This document shows positions 8,171 through 16,790 of a stretch of 64,000 nucleotides of DNA, in pieces. Below the pieces are notes generated by a model that had not been told where the DNA came from, did no database searches, and worked only from the letters and a program-made list of their open reading frames with translations. A program made the position numbers and the translations under genes. Location of the stretch: the NCBI RefSeq assembly GCF_000797495.1, contig NZ_JTGN01000016.1, positions 54,282-118,281 on the forward strand. The letters run 5' to 3'. Position 1 is the first letter of the stretch, and each line of letters begins with the position of its first letter. Source of the DNA: Robinsoniella peoriensis (lineage in GTDB: Bacteria; Bacillota; Clostridia; Lachnospirales; Lachnospiraceae).

Positions 8171-9979
8171 CTATTTGATATCCTCCGGCAATACCGGTGG
8201 TATATAAAATGCAATGCGGAATCCGCATCCGTCACTGCCGGCCTGGGGAATGAGACAGGATCCTTCACCAAATACCAGTTTCAAACGGGTGTTGACATTG
8301 GAAAGTGCAAAACCATTATCTTCGTTGCGTTTCATAACCGGCTGGCTGAGTTTTTCGTTTAATAATTCCAGTTCCTCCGGTGTTATGGATGAACCGTTAT
8401 CTTCTACAGCAAGTTCTAACATGTCTTTTGAATCTCTTGTAACTGAGGTGACCGTTATGGTCAGCATATTGTCATCCCGGTCCAGAATCAGACCATGTAC
8501 AAAATAATTTTCGATCAGAGGCTGAAGGGTATTCTTGGGAATACCATAGATCTTCAGTGAATTATCGATAATAAATTCATATTCGAAATTACCAAAACGG
8601 TACATATACAGGTTAATCAGGTTCTCACAGAGATTCAGTTCTTCACCGATGGAGACGTAGAGATTTCTGCGGGTCTGATTTCGATACATCTTCGAAAGCA
8701 GCAGCAGCATCTGGGAAGCATCGTTATAAAGGCCTTTGACGATCTGAACGCGGATCTGTTCCAGTGCATTGTAGAGAAAATGAGGGTTGATACTTGTCTG
8801 CATTGCATAAAGTTCCGCTTTTTTCTGGGAAATTTCATATACATATGCTTTCTCCACGTTTCGCTGCAGTTCATCGCACATTTTATTGAAGCTTACGGTG
8901 ATCTGTTTAAACTCATCGTTACTGTTTGGCAGAGGCAGGCGATAATCCAGATTATTCTGTCCTACACGGCTCATTCCTTCCTGTATCGTCTTGATTTTCT
9001 TATTGGATATCCTCATGGTTATAACGTAGAGCAGAATGGATGCCAGACAGATAACAAGTGCCAGAATAGCAAGGATGACCAGGGTAAAACTTCCGGCAAC
9101 AGCAGAAGCCGGCAGTTGGTAATTGGTATAAAAATCATACTTTCCATTAAATATTGAGGAACTGAAATATTTGGTATTATTTTTCATATGTTCTGCTATT
9201 GGAAGCTGGACACTATTTGTTGTGTCAGGATGTTCATTTGTCAGAAGCAGTTTTGAAGAATTCCCGTATTCTCCGTCGGAAGCATAAACAATATTTTTCT
9301 TCAGATCAGTAATTGTAAACAGGCCATTTTCATCCAGATGTGCATCGGCGATCGCATTGGTAAATTCAGCGGTAGAGTACAATATTATCATCTGACCTAA
9401 TGTGACCAGATTTTTATTGGAGTAATCAAAAATTGTGCTGCTAAGTCCATAGACATGTTCCGCCGGTTTATAGTAGTTACTGCTTAACGCATCGATCTGG
9501 GAGTCAGAAACAATTTGCAGATCATAGGATGTGAAACCTGGCGCTGTGCCGTCAAACTGCAATGGAACCAGAGTATCGTAGCTGACATTATACTGATAAA
9601 GCTTTCCGGAATTCGTAATCAGCAGAATACCGCGGCAGAACTGGTCATATCGGCAGATCTCAGACAGCATACGGATTACCGATTGGGATGTATTATAATC
9701 ATTGTCATAATCTTTCTGGTAGAGGCTGCAAAGTGCCTGGTAACGGGAGGTACTGGAAAATACAGGAGAAAGAGTATTGGCAAAAGAGTTTTGCTTGGTT
9801 GCGAGAATGGAAGAGAGGGTATTCACTGCAATATCATAGTTTTTCAAATATTCCGATTTCTCCTGATCCCGTATTAAAAAACTGCATAAAGAAAGAAGCA
9901 CAGCTGTAATGGTACAGACTGCGGTAATACAAATTAACATCATTTTTGAATAATAACCGCTTGTGATTTTTTTCAGCAT
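8171..9979 (-). CDS. Sensor histidine kinase, YesM type
   Basis: 602 residues. TM1 is at about 10-32, a ~260-residue extracytoplasmic sensor domain follows, TM2 is at about 293-320, a HAMP linker at about 320-372, the His_kinase region has His400 in SINPHFLYN, and an ATPase domain (QPLIENYFVHG, VEDNGSS) ends the protein. It should autophosphorylate and pass phosphate to an AraC-type regulator, but none is adjacent. It is divergent from the solute-binding protein gene at 10104, which suggests that the pair works together. The nearest suitable regulator is at 16791-18323, next to its own kinase. Confidence 0.93.
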   Translation of the reverse strand: MLKKITSGYYSKMMLICITAVCTITAVLLSLCSFLIRDQEKSEYLKNYDIAVNTLSSILATKQNSFANTLSPVFSSTSRYQALCSLYQKDYDNDYNTSQSVIRMLSEICRYDQFCRGILLITNSGKLYQYNVSYDTLVPLQFDGTAPGFTSYDLQIVSDSQIDALSSNYYKPAEHVYGLSSTIFDYSNKNLVTLGQMIILYSTAEFTNAIADAHLDENGLFTITDLKKNIVYASDGEYGNSSKLLLTNEHPDTTNSVQLPIAEHMKNNTKYFSSSIFNGKYDFYTNYQLPASAVAGSFTLVILAILALVICLASILLYVITMRISNKKIKTIQEGMSRVGQNNLDYRLPLPNSNDEFKQITVSFNKMCDELQRNVEKAYVYEISQKKAELYAMQTSINPHFLYNALEQIRVQIVKGLYNDASQMLLLLSKMYRNQTRRNLYVSIGEELNLCENLINLYMYRFGNFEYEFIIDNSLKIYGIPKNTLQPLIENYFVHGLILDRDDNMLTITVTSVTRDSKDMLELAVEDNGSSITPEELELLNEKLSQPVMKRNEDNGFALSNVNTRLKLVFGEGSCLIPQAGSDGCGFRIAFYIPPVLPEDIK

Positions 9980-10103
9980 AATAGCTCCTTGAAATCTATT
10001 CTATGAAAATTCAGACGAATCTGATATACTGAGATTATAACAGCCGATAGAATAAAAAGCAAGAAAACAGGCGAAAGTAAGGGATTTAAAGAGGATCAGG
10101 GAA

Positions 10104-11891
10104 ATGAAAAAAATGAAGTGCAAGAAAATAAAATGGAAGAAAATACTCGGGAAGAAAATCACCGAAGTCATAACAGGAGTGTTGATCACCGGCGCTTCTC
10201 TGATGATTTTGTGCGGATGTAATACATCGAAGGATTTGTCTGGAGCGGGAAAAACAGAAAATAATAGTGCCGAGACGATACTGACAGCATTTGTTCAGCA
10301 ATCAGTAGCCTCGGATGATGGAATATGGGAAGGCTGGGGAGCCCAGAAGCTGTATGAAGACACCAACATCAAAGTAGATTTCTATGCAAGCGGCAATGAG
10401 GTAGAGCAGAAATTAAAGCAATACATGGCAGCGGGGAATCTACCCGATATCATTGGATTTCGAGATCTGGATGAGGCGCAGCTTCTCATGGATGCTGATT
10501 TATTGCTTCCCCTGGAAGAATATGAAAATCTGCTGCCGGCTATATTTAAAACAGAGGAGTATCAAAGTGCTATTGCCTATACCATGGAAAATACCAGTAA
10601 TGGCACTGGAAAACTGTTCTTCATGCCCACTTCAATTGGGCCGGTGTCCTATAATGCTTATAACTGGGTGCCGCTTCTGCAATGGGATGCTTATAAGATG
10701 GCAGGAGCTCCAAAGCTAGATACTCTGGAAGATTATCTGGATGTTGTAGAAAAAATGGTGGAAATAAAGCCGGTTACTGAATCCGGTGAGAAAGTTTATG
10801 GATTTTCTCTTTTTTCTGACTGGGACAAATATTCAGCCCTGGAAATTGCATCTCTGTCCTACTTTTATGGGATTGATTCTGAATATGTGTCTACACTGAT
10901 GGAAACCAATATTTTAACAAAGGAGACAAACTCTATATTAAAAGAGGACAGCTTTTATAAGCGTGCATTAAAGTTCTATTTTGAGGCCAATCAGAGAGGG
11001 CTGCTGGATCCCGATTCTGCTACACAGAGTTACAGCAACCTGGAGAAGAAGTACAGCGAAGGAAGAGTCATGTTTTCCTGGTTCTCCTGGCTTTGGGGAA
11101 ACTATAACAATGTCTCCTCCGGACATGTAAATAATGGGGAGAGACCAGACGGTTATGCTAATATTCTGGCCTCGGATATGAAAATTTATGAAGCCCCGGA
11201 TCAGGTAATCGGGCGTAACTGGTATTTTGCCATAAGTAAGAATTGTAAAAATGTAAAAAAAGCATGTGAGTTCTTAAACTGGCTTTATGATCCGGAGGTG
11301 GAACAATATCTGTATAATGGTCCAAAGGGCGGCGTCTGGGAACGCAAATCGGATGGCGAGCCTTATGTAACGGAAAAGGGCTGGGATGTGATTAATGAGA
11401 AAAGCGAAGATCTCATGCCGGTTGAAGGCGGCGGCTCTTTCCAAAACGGGGTATATCATTTTAATGGATTGGGTTTACAGGCATCTACTCTGATGGATGA
11501 CGGGTATACCATCAGTTACCGTTACTGGCCTTCCAGCCTGAATGTGGATGAAACATTAATGCAGAAAGAGGTTAATGAGATGCTGGGGAAAGACGTCCTT
11601 GCGGAATACCTTTATGAAAATGATATGGTGGCAAAGTCTACCATAGCGGTCAATATGATACCTCCTGTATCCGATGTTATGGAGAATAAAATTGCGGAAA
11701 TCGGAGAAGTAGTGCGCGGCGATTCCTGGGACCTGGTTTATGCAAAAGACGAGAATACATTTGAAGATCTTTGGCAGAATATGGTGAAGAAAGCGAAGGA
11801 TCTGGGAATGGATGATGTGGAGAAGTATTATAAGAAGGCTTGGAAAGAGGCACTTAAAAAAGCGGCAGAGTTTGAAAATACAGATAAATAA
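10104..11891 (+). CDS. ABC-type solute-binding lipoprotein (LplA/family 1-like)
   Basis: 595 residues, larger than typical sugar-binding proteins and similar in size to the LplA/YtcQ group. A basic N-terminus, a hydrophobic segment and the lipobox LCGC predict lipid attachment at Cys39. The mature protein is a periplasmic-binding fold of the extracellular carbohydrate-binding type. No permease or ATPase gene follows; a terminator comes instead. The protein may therefore serve permeases encoded elsewhere, or act as the ligand-binding partner of the divergent kinase at 8171-9979. The ligand is unknown. Confidence 0.88.
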   Translation: MKKMKCKKIKWKKILGKKITEVITGVLITGASLMILCGCNTSKDLSGAGKTENNSAETILTAFVQQSVASDDGIWEGWGAQKLYEDTNIKVDFYASGNEVEQKLKQYMAAGNLPDIIGFRDLDEAQLLMDADLLLPLEEYENLLPAIFKTEEYQSAIAYTMENTSNGTGKLFFMPTSIGPVSYNAYNWVPLLQWDAYKMAGAPKLDTLEDYLDVVEKMVEIKPVTESGEKVYGFSLFSDWDKYSALEIASLSYFYGIDSEYVSTLMETNILTKETNSILKEDSFYKRALKFYFEANQRGLLDPDSATQSYSNLEKKYSEGRVMFSWFSWLWGNYNNVSSGHVNNGERPDGYANILASDMKIYEAPDQVIGRNWYFAISKNCKNVKKACEFLNWLYDPEVEQYLYNGPKGGVWERKSDGEPYVTEKGWDVINEKSEDLMPVEGGGSFQNGVYHFNGLGLQASTLMDDGYTISYRYWPSSLNVDETLMQKEVNEMLGKDVLAEYLYENDMVAKSTIAVNMIPPVSDVMENKIAEIGEVVRGDSWDLVYAKDENTFEDLWQNMVKKAKDLGMDDVEKYYKKAWKEALKKAAEFENTDK

Positions 11892-11925
11892 AAACAGAGT
11901 ATAGAAAAAATATATGTGAAATTTT

Positions 11926-11971
11926 AAATAGGATTGAAGGGTGGTTTATTTCCTTTTCAATCCTATTTTTA
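11926..11971. terminator. Bidirectional terminator between convergent genes
   Basis: AAATAGGATTGAA (from 11926) pairs with TTCAATCCTATTT, followed by T residues. It lies between the 3' ends of the solute-binding protein gene and the LacI gene and can serve both strands. Confidence 0.8.
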
Positions 11972-12028
11972 ATTTGAAATTTTTCTAAACCCAGGATATA
12001 CTGTCCTGCTTTAGATGATAGGAAAAGC

Positions 12029-13027
12029 CTAAAACCGAATATTCGTAGTCCCCCGTTCCACAATTTCTCCAGTGATGATCGCCTTAGAAGGAACCTTCTT
12101 ACCTGACAGAACCTGCATTAACATAGAGACAGCGTTGATACAGGAAAACTCTAGCCGGTTATCCAGGGTAGTTAGTTCCGGTTCACAACAGATACCCATC
12201 TTGGAATTATTATAGCCGGTAATGCATACATCTTCCGGGATTCTGCGCCCCAGACTTTGTTCGTATTTTAAAACGCCGATCGCCATATCATCATCAGAGG
12301 TGATAAAAGCGTCATGCATCTCAAATGAACGGTCTGATAACAGAAAGTCTCTGGTAGACAGTATATCACTGTTACAGCAGATATTTTTTGCGTTTTCTAT
12401 ACCAAAGTCTAAACAGGCTTTTAAAAACCCGTTCAATTTTTGACGGCCGCTGTAAGAGAGGGAGCGATATAAATAACAGGGAGATTTTCGTCCGCTTTCT
12501 AAAAGTTTTGTTGTCAATTGGTAAATCGCCTGGCTGTCGTCACAGAGGGAACAATAGATGTTGTCTCCCTGCAAGTAGCCATTTACAATGATCAGTGGTG
12601 CTGCTTTTGCTGCGTTGAGAAGATATTTGTTTTGCTTTGCATTCTTTTCTATATAACTGGAACCGGCCAGAATAATAGCATCTACCCGCTTTGACAGGAG
12701 CAGATTCAGATATTTTTCTTTTATTTCCAGATCATAGCCCGTACAGCAGAGGATGGAATCATAATCGTGTCTGCGCAGTTCCCGTTCCAGAAAGTAAATG
12801 GCGTTTGCCAAAAAGCTATCGGAAGAATCAGCACATAAAATGCCAATGGTATTCATTGTATTTAAACCCAGTCCCCTTGCAAATATATTGGGTGTATATC
12901 CTGTTTCCTGTATGACAGACAATACTTTGTCCCTTGTTTTATCACTCACATTTCCACTTCCGTTTAAGACTCTGGAAACAGTGGCGATGGATACGCCTGC
13001 CTTTTCTGAGATATCATAGATATTCAT
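12029..13027 (-). CDS. LacI-family transcriptional regulator
   Basis: 332 residues. The N-terminal helix-turn-helix and hinge read NIYDISEKAGVSIATVSRVLNG; a periplasmic-binding-like effector domain follows. It probably represses a carbohydrate gene set until a sugar binds. A 16-bp LacI/CcpA-type palindrome at 14256-14271, on the UroD operon promoter, is the only such site seen nearby and is a candidate target. The gene is monocistronic, with a 37-bp imperfect palindrome upstream that may be autoregulatory. Confidence 0.93.
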   Translation of the reverse strand: MNIYDISEKAGVSIATVSRVLNGSGNVSDKTRDKVLSVIQETGYTPNIFARGLGLNTMNTIGILCADSSDSFLANAIYFLERELRRHDYDSILCCTGYDLEIKEKYLNLLLSKRVDAIILAGSSYIEKNAKQNKYLLNAAKAAPLIIVNGYLQGDNIYCSLCDDSQAIYQLTTKLLESGRKSPCYLYRSLSYSGRQKLNGFLKACLDFGIENAKNICCNSDILSTRDFLLSDRSFEMHDAFITSDDDMAIGVLKYEQSLGRRIPEDVCITGYNNSKMGICCEPELTTLDNRLEFSCINAVSMLMQVLSGKKVPSKAIITGEIVERGTTNIRF

Positions 13028-13055
13028 AACGCACCTGCCCTTTCTTTAGTAGAGT

Positions 13056-13092
13056 AAGGTCTTATATTATTAATAGATTATTATAAGGCCTT
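13056..13092. promoter_or_regulatory. 37-bp AT-rich palindrome upstream of the lacI-type gene
   Basis: AAGG.CTTATA and TATAAG.CCTT flank an AT-rich centre, 29-65 bp upstream of the start codon. It could be an operator or a transcript-start hairpin. It is too AT-rich to assign with confidence. Confidence 0.35.
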
Positions 13093-13196
13093 GTATGGTA
13101 AAATGCAATTAGAATTCAATATTATTAGGGGGGGCTTAATTAATAAATTTGGGTTTAGCTGAGTAAGGGGACGCTTTGTAGATGTAGGTAGTGTAC

Positions 13197-13459
13197 GGAA
13201 AGATGGGTGTGGAAAACTGGCATGGGCTCCGTCAGCTGGCCGCAGAACTGGTATTTTCTAACCTTTCCGAAGCGCTTTTTGGCGGCACGCGGGTATTCAC
13301 CGAGAAATCCTGATGCATTTCTCGGTTCAGTACCCGCTTAGTATCCGATGGGAGCCAGTCGAATACTATCCGCCAAAAAACACTCCGGAAAGGTAAGTAA
13401 ATACTCAGCTCTGCTCTACGCTTCCTCCGCCCATGCCAGTTTCCCACACCCATCTTTCC
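13197..13459 (+). ncRNA. Structured element copy 1 (branched ~263-nt hairpin)
   Basis: The segment folds on itself. A long closing stem (GGAAAGATGGGTGTGG... with ...CCACACCCATCTTTCC) leads to CAGA/TCTG, GTATTT/AAATAC and ACCTTTCCG/CGGAAAGGT, then TTTTTGGCGG/CCGCCAAAAA. Two terminal hairpins follow: GCGGGTA/TACCCGC extended by ACCGAGAAAT/ATTTCTCGGT, and AGTATCCGA/TCGAATACT (13340-13367). Copy 2 has the same fold with different bases at many paired positions. It may act as RNA or as a DNA hairpin; the strand given is arbitrary and transcription is not shown. Confidence 0.6.
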
Positions 13460-13804
13460 GAGATAGCATTCGTTGATACAAAGCTGGTTTTCTCAGCCTG
13501 GTGGAGACCCCTGGGTAGTGACGGTCTGTTTGTTTTTGGATGCAGCAGAGTGTGTTATGGCAGTTCAGTGTGAAAGGGGGATGATAACACGAAATTTCAC
13601 TTGTTTTCCTGATCACAGACTTAACTGGATGTAGATACTATGACCACAAATATACTTTAGTAGAATTTAGAGACAGTTCAGTGTGATAACATCCAGCTGG
13701 TTTATTGGTTTTTAAGTGTTCTATGCCAATAGCGTTCAGCATGCCACAACCCCGGGGTCCCACCGAGCTGAGAAAACCAGCTTTGTGGCGAGAACCTGGA
13801 TCTC

Positions 13805-14069
13805 GGAAAGAGAAGGGGGCGGATCATGGCAGGCGTTTGGAAGGCGTATAGCAGATCTGAGCATTTACTTACCTTGCCGGAGTGTTTTTTGGCGGATAGT
13901 ATTCGACTGGCTCCCATCGGATACTAAGCGGGCAGTGAGCTGCGAAATGCATCAGGATTTCGGAGCGAATGCCCGCGTGCCGCCAAAAAGCGCTCTGGGA
14001 AGGTTAGAAAATGCCAGTTCTGCGTTAAGCCTTCCAAACGCCTGCCATGGTCCGCCCCCTTCTCTTTTC
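13805..14069 (-). ncRNA. Structured element copy 2 (covarying with copy 1)
   Basis: Read on the minus strand it forms the same stems as copy 1 with compensatory changes. The closing stem is rebuilt with GGGGGCGGA/TCCGCCCCC and GTTTGGAAGGC/GCCTTCCAAAC. GTATTT/AAATAC becomes GCATTT/AAATGC, and GCGGGTA/TACCCGC becomes GCGGGCA/TGCCCGC. The inner hairpin (13898-13925) and the TTTTTGGCGG stem are unchanged. Conserved loops with covarying stems indicate selection on structure in each copy. Confidence 0.6.
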
Positions 14070-14224
14070 ACGCACTACTTCCATCTACAAAGCGTCCCCT
14101 TCCTCAGCTAAACCCCAATATAATTTGTAACTTCATAAGTTTAACCCTCACCATTTTTAAATGCTCCCGCATTTATAAAATCTCAAGAAAACTATAAAAA
14201 TTCAACATTCATAATCTCATTCCA

Positions 14225-14253
14225 TTGACAAATAGAAAAAAAGAATATAGGAT
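14225..14253 (+). promoter_or_regulatory. Promoter of the UroD-family operon
   Basis: TTGACA (14225-14230), a 17-bp spacer, TAGGAT (14248-14253). It lies ~120 bp upstream of the first gene and directly in front of a catabolite-type operator. Confidence 0.75.
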
Positions 14254-14255
14254 CT

Positions 14256-14271
14256 TTGTAAGCGCTTACAA
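14256..14271. promoter_or_regulatory. CcpA/LacI-type operator (cre-like)
   Basis: TTGTAAGCGCTTACAA is a perfect palindrome and matches the cre consensus WTGNAARCGNWWWCAW at every position. It covers the predicted transcription start, so bound CcpA or the LacI protein encoded at 12029-13027 would block transcription. Confidence 0.8.
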
Positions 14272-14370
14272 TGTTGGACGGGGCGGTGTTTCCGGCAGTC
14301 AGAATATGTTTAGCATAAGAGTTTAGAAAAAAGAAAAATGCAAAAATTGATTATATATGGAGGAAAGGTA

Positions 14371-15504
14371 ATGATGGATAGAAAATTTGACACTACTCTG
14401 AGGGATTCACAGGGAACAGCAGTGGAGCCGGTGAGCCCGGAAAGGTTTGACCTGGAAGCATATGCAGACTATGAGGAAAAACAGTTGGAAAAAAATCGTA
14501 ATTTTCTGCAAAAAGAAGAAGGGCTTTTAGTTTACCGCAGAGTACGGGCAGACGGAGTCTTCTATGACAGATGCAAAGATCATAAAGAATCTTTGGCGCT
14601 GCAGCTGGGGGCTTTGAAACTCAGCATGAACTATGAGGCAGACATTGCGAACTTTCTGGAACCCTGGTACGGAATTGGATATATTGCCTCCTGTTTTGGG
14701 GGGGAATATGTATGGAAACCGGGGCAGGCGCCCAGTGTAGATCCTAAGTTTGAATCAACAGCAGATATTTTGAACAGTGATTTTGTTCCGATAGCCAGGA
14801 CTGAGATTGGCAGGCATATTTTAGAGATGACGGAATATTTCATAGAAAAAACCAGAGGAAAAGTGCCTGTTTCCCTGACCGATGTTCAATCCCCCATTAA
14901 TATGCTTACCTACCTGCTGCCTGTGACCAATCTTTTTTATGATGTGGTGGATGAACCGGAACAGGTAAAAAAAGTGTCTGAACTGGTTACAGGACTTTTA
15001 TTAGATTTTCTAATGGAGCAGAAAAAATTGTTGGGCAGTGCATTGGCAGGACCGGGACATGGATTCGCATCCAGCCGGGCTTTCAGAGGAATCGGACTAA
15101 GTAATGATATGTCAATTATGGTTCAGAACGAGGATTATGAGGACATTTTTAAAAGCTCGGATGAGAGGCTGGGAGCGGCATTTGGAGGTGTTGTATACCA
15201 TTCCTGCGGAGTTTGGGAGTCGAAAATTGAAATGGTGAAACGCTATCAAAATATTTTCATGGCTGACGGTGCTTTTTCCATTGAGACAGATCCTTCTCCA
15301 AATTGCCCGGAGATTTTTGCAGAAGGATTTTCAGGCAGTGGTATTGTGTTAAATGCCCGGGCTGTTGGAGATGCAGAACATGCATACTCGGTTTTTGAAA
15401 AGTTGTGGAAACCAAAACAGAAGCTTATCTGTGTAACTTACTGTAAGACACCGGATGAACAGAAGAAACTATATGAAAAGTTACATAGTTTGGAGGAGAA
15501 ATGA
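14371..15504 (+). CDS. UroD-superfamily protein (corrinoid methyltransferase-like)
   Basis: 377 residues from ATG 14371, chosen because GGAGG lies 7 bases upstream; an earlier in-frame ATG at 14338 has no such site. The fold is the uroporphyrinogen decarboxylase/MtaA barrel. VVYHSCGVW near residue 290 carries the His-x-Cys motif that binds zinc in methyltransferases of this superfamily. No heme genes are near, so true UroD activity is unlikely. It overlaps the next UroD-like gene, and both lie in a locus with a sugar ABC transporter and a YesMN system. Substrate unknown. Confidence 0.8.
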   Translation: MMDRKFDTTLRDSQGTAVEPVSPERFDLEAYADYEEKQLEKNRNFLQKEEGLLVYRRVRADGVFYDRCKDHKESLALQLGALKLSMNYEADIANFLEPWYGIGYIASCFGGEYVWKPGQAPSVDPKFESTADILNSDFVPIARTEIGRHILEMTEYFIEKTRGKVPVSLTDVQSPINMLTYLLPVTNLFYDVVDEPEQVKKVSELVTGLLLDFLMEQKKLLGSALAGPGHGFASSRAFRGIGLSNDMSIMVQNEDYEDIFKSSDERLGAAFGGVVYHSCGVWESKIEMVKRYQNIFMADGAFSIETDPSPNCPEIFAEGFSGSGIVLNARAVGDAEHAYSVFEKLWKPKQKLICVTYCKTPDEQKKLYEKLHSLEEK

Positions 15505-16538
15505 TGAAATATGATATAACCTTTCATCCGTCCTGGTGGCATGCCCATGCAGGAATAGATTTTACCAGGGACTTTTTTGATGAACCGCAGTATCGAATGG
15601 AATGCGATATGAAAATGCGCCGTGCACTTTACGATCATTTTGGTGAGTATGGTCTGGGTGAAAAGGCTCCATTGATGCGCCCTCTGCTTGGGACTGACCT
15701 TTTAGCCGCAGGATATCTTTATTCGGAACTGATGGGCTGTGAAGTAAAATACCAGGCAGATAATTCTCCGCAGATTATTTGCAGGGATTTGGATGAAGAT
15801 GAGATAGGTGAGATTTTTGCTCCCGAACTTGAAAAAAGCGAAGTCTGGAAGCGAACACAGAGGCAAATCGATTACCTGCTGGGTAAGTTTGGTTATGTGG
15901 AGCCATATATCAATCTTCAGGGGGTACAAAACATTTCCATGGATTTGATGGGGCAGGAAGCCATGGTGGTGTTTTATACGGCACCGGAAGAAGCAGAGCA
16001 TGTTCTGTATGAAATAACAAAACTTTCCATTTCAGTGGGGAGACGTCTGAAGATGCTGTCAGATGATATTTCCGGCGGTGTTACGGCAATTGTAAGAAAG
16101 GTACGGCCGAAGGTTTATCTGACATCCAATTGCTCGGTGGAGATGATTTCCAATGACTTATACGAAAAATTTCTTTTACCCTGTGATCAGATATTGGCGG
16201 AAACATTTGGCAGCTTTGGTGTGCATCACTGTGGTGCGACGATGGAACATGTGGTGGACGGATACCGGAAGATTCCTAATCTGGACTTTGCGGAAGTTGG
16301 AGCTTTTTCAGACTTAGCCTTGGTAAGAAGTAAGTTTCCGCGGGTGTTTTTAAATGCCAGGTATAGTCCTGCGCGGCTTTTGGAAGCATCAGAAGAGGAA
16401 ATTACGCGGGAAGTGCAGGAATTGGCGGTAACAGGACAGGAAAATGGTGGATTAATTTCAGTTTCCTGTGTTGGAATTGATAAAAATGTTTCCGATGAAA
16501 AAATAAAGTATTTTCTGAAGGCCTGCAAAGAAATGTGA
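15501..16538 (+). CDS. UroD-superfamily protein (corrinoid methyltransferase-like)
   Basis: 345 residues; starts at tandem ATGs (15501/15504) overlapping the previous stop codon, with GGAGG just upstream, so the two genes are translationally coupled. It is a UroD/MtaA-type barrel with VHHCGATMEH (about residue 240) as the probable zinc-binding His-x-Cys. The N-terminus (MKYDITFHPSWWHAHAG) differs from that of its neighbour, so the pair are distinct paralogues that may act on different steps or form a complex. A terminator follows at 16662. Function is inferred only as far as the superfamily. Confidence 0.8.
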   Translation: MMKYDITFHPSWWHAHAGIDFTRDFFDEPQYRMECDMKMRRALYDHFGEYGLGEKAPLMRPLLGTDLLAAGYLYSELMGCEVKYQADNSPQIICRDLDEDEIGEIFAPELEKSEVWKRTQRQIDYLLGKFGYVEPYINLQGVQNISMDLMGQEAMVVFYTAPEEAEHVLYEITKLSISVGRRLKMLSDDISGGVTAIVRKVRPKVYLTSNCSVEMISNDLYEKFLLPCDQILAETFGSFGVHHCGATMEHVVDGYRKIPNLDFAEVGAFSDLALVRSKFPRVFLNARYSPARLLEASEEEITREVQELAVTGQENGGLISVSCVGIDKNVSDEKIKYFLKACKEM

Positions 16539-16661
16539 ACAGATCTTAAAAAAATAGCTATAAAACGTGGTGATATTTAAAGATAGAAGGATGAAATGAC
16601 ACCGATTTGTAAGGAGATAGAAAACAGCTTATTCCTGGAAGAATACCTTACCGAATAACAG

Positions 16662-16719
16662 AGGAACGCCGTAAATAAATGAGGATGAAAAACATCATTT
16701 ATTTCCACGTTCCTTTTTT
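16662..16719 (+). terminator. Terminator of the first UroD operon
   Basis: AGGAACG and AAATAAATGA.GATG (16662-16685) pair with CATCATTTATTT and CGTTCCT (to 16713), followed by six T residues. Confidence 0.8.
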
Positions 16720-16790
16720 ATTCGAGACCGTAAGAAATTTGTAATTCATAAATCAGATCTGTTTAAAACATGTGATTCTGGTGTATGCGC

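Larger units (their letters stand above)
13150..14116. repeat. 967-bp gene-free inverted repeat (fold-back region)
   Basis: The left arm (13150-13514) and the reverse complement of the right arm (13749-14116) align end to end. Both begin with GGGTTTAGCTGAG and GGGGACGCTTTGTAGATG, and both end with ACAAAGCTGGTTTTCTCAG. A 234-bp centre separates them and carries CAGTTCAGTGTGA twice. No credible gene lies inside: the open frames have no ribosome sites and follow the hairpin arms. No transposase or clear target duplication is seen. The two arms contain the structured copies described separately. Confidence 0.9.

Noticed and set aside
13716..14111. 131-codon open frame inside the inverted repeat as a gene
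   Set aside because: It has no ribosome site, runs through both arms of a hairpin, and the substitutions between copies keep pairing rather than codons.
13150..14116. Inverted repeat as an ordinary composite transposon
   Set aside because: No transposase, no clear target duplication, and self-complementary arms with compensatory changes are not expected for plain IS ends.
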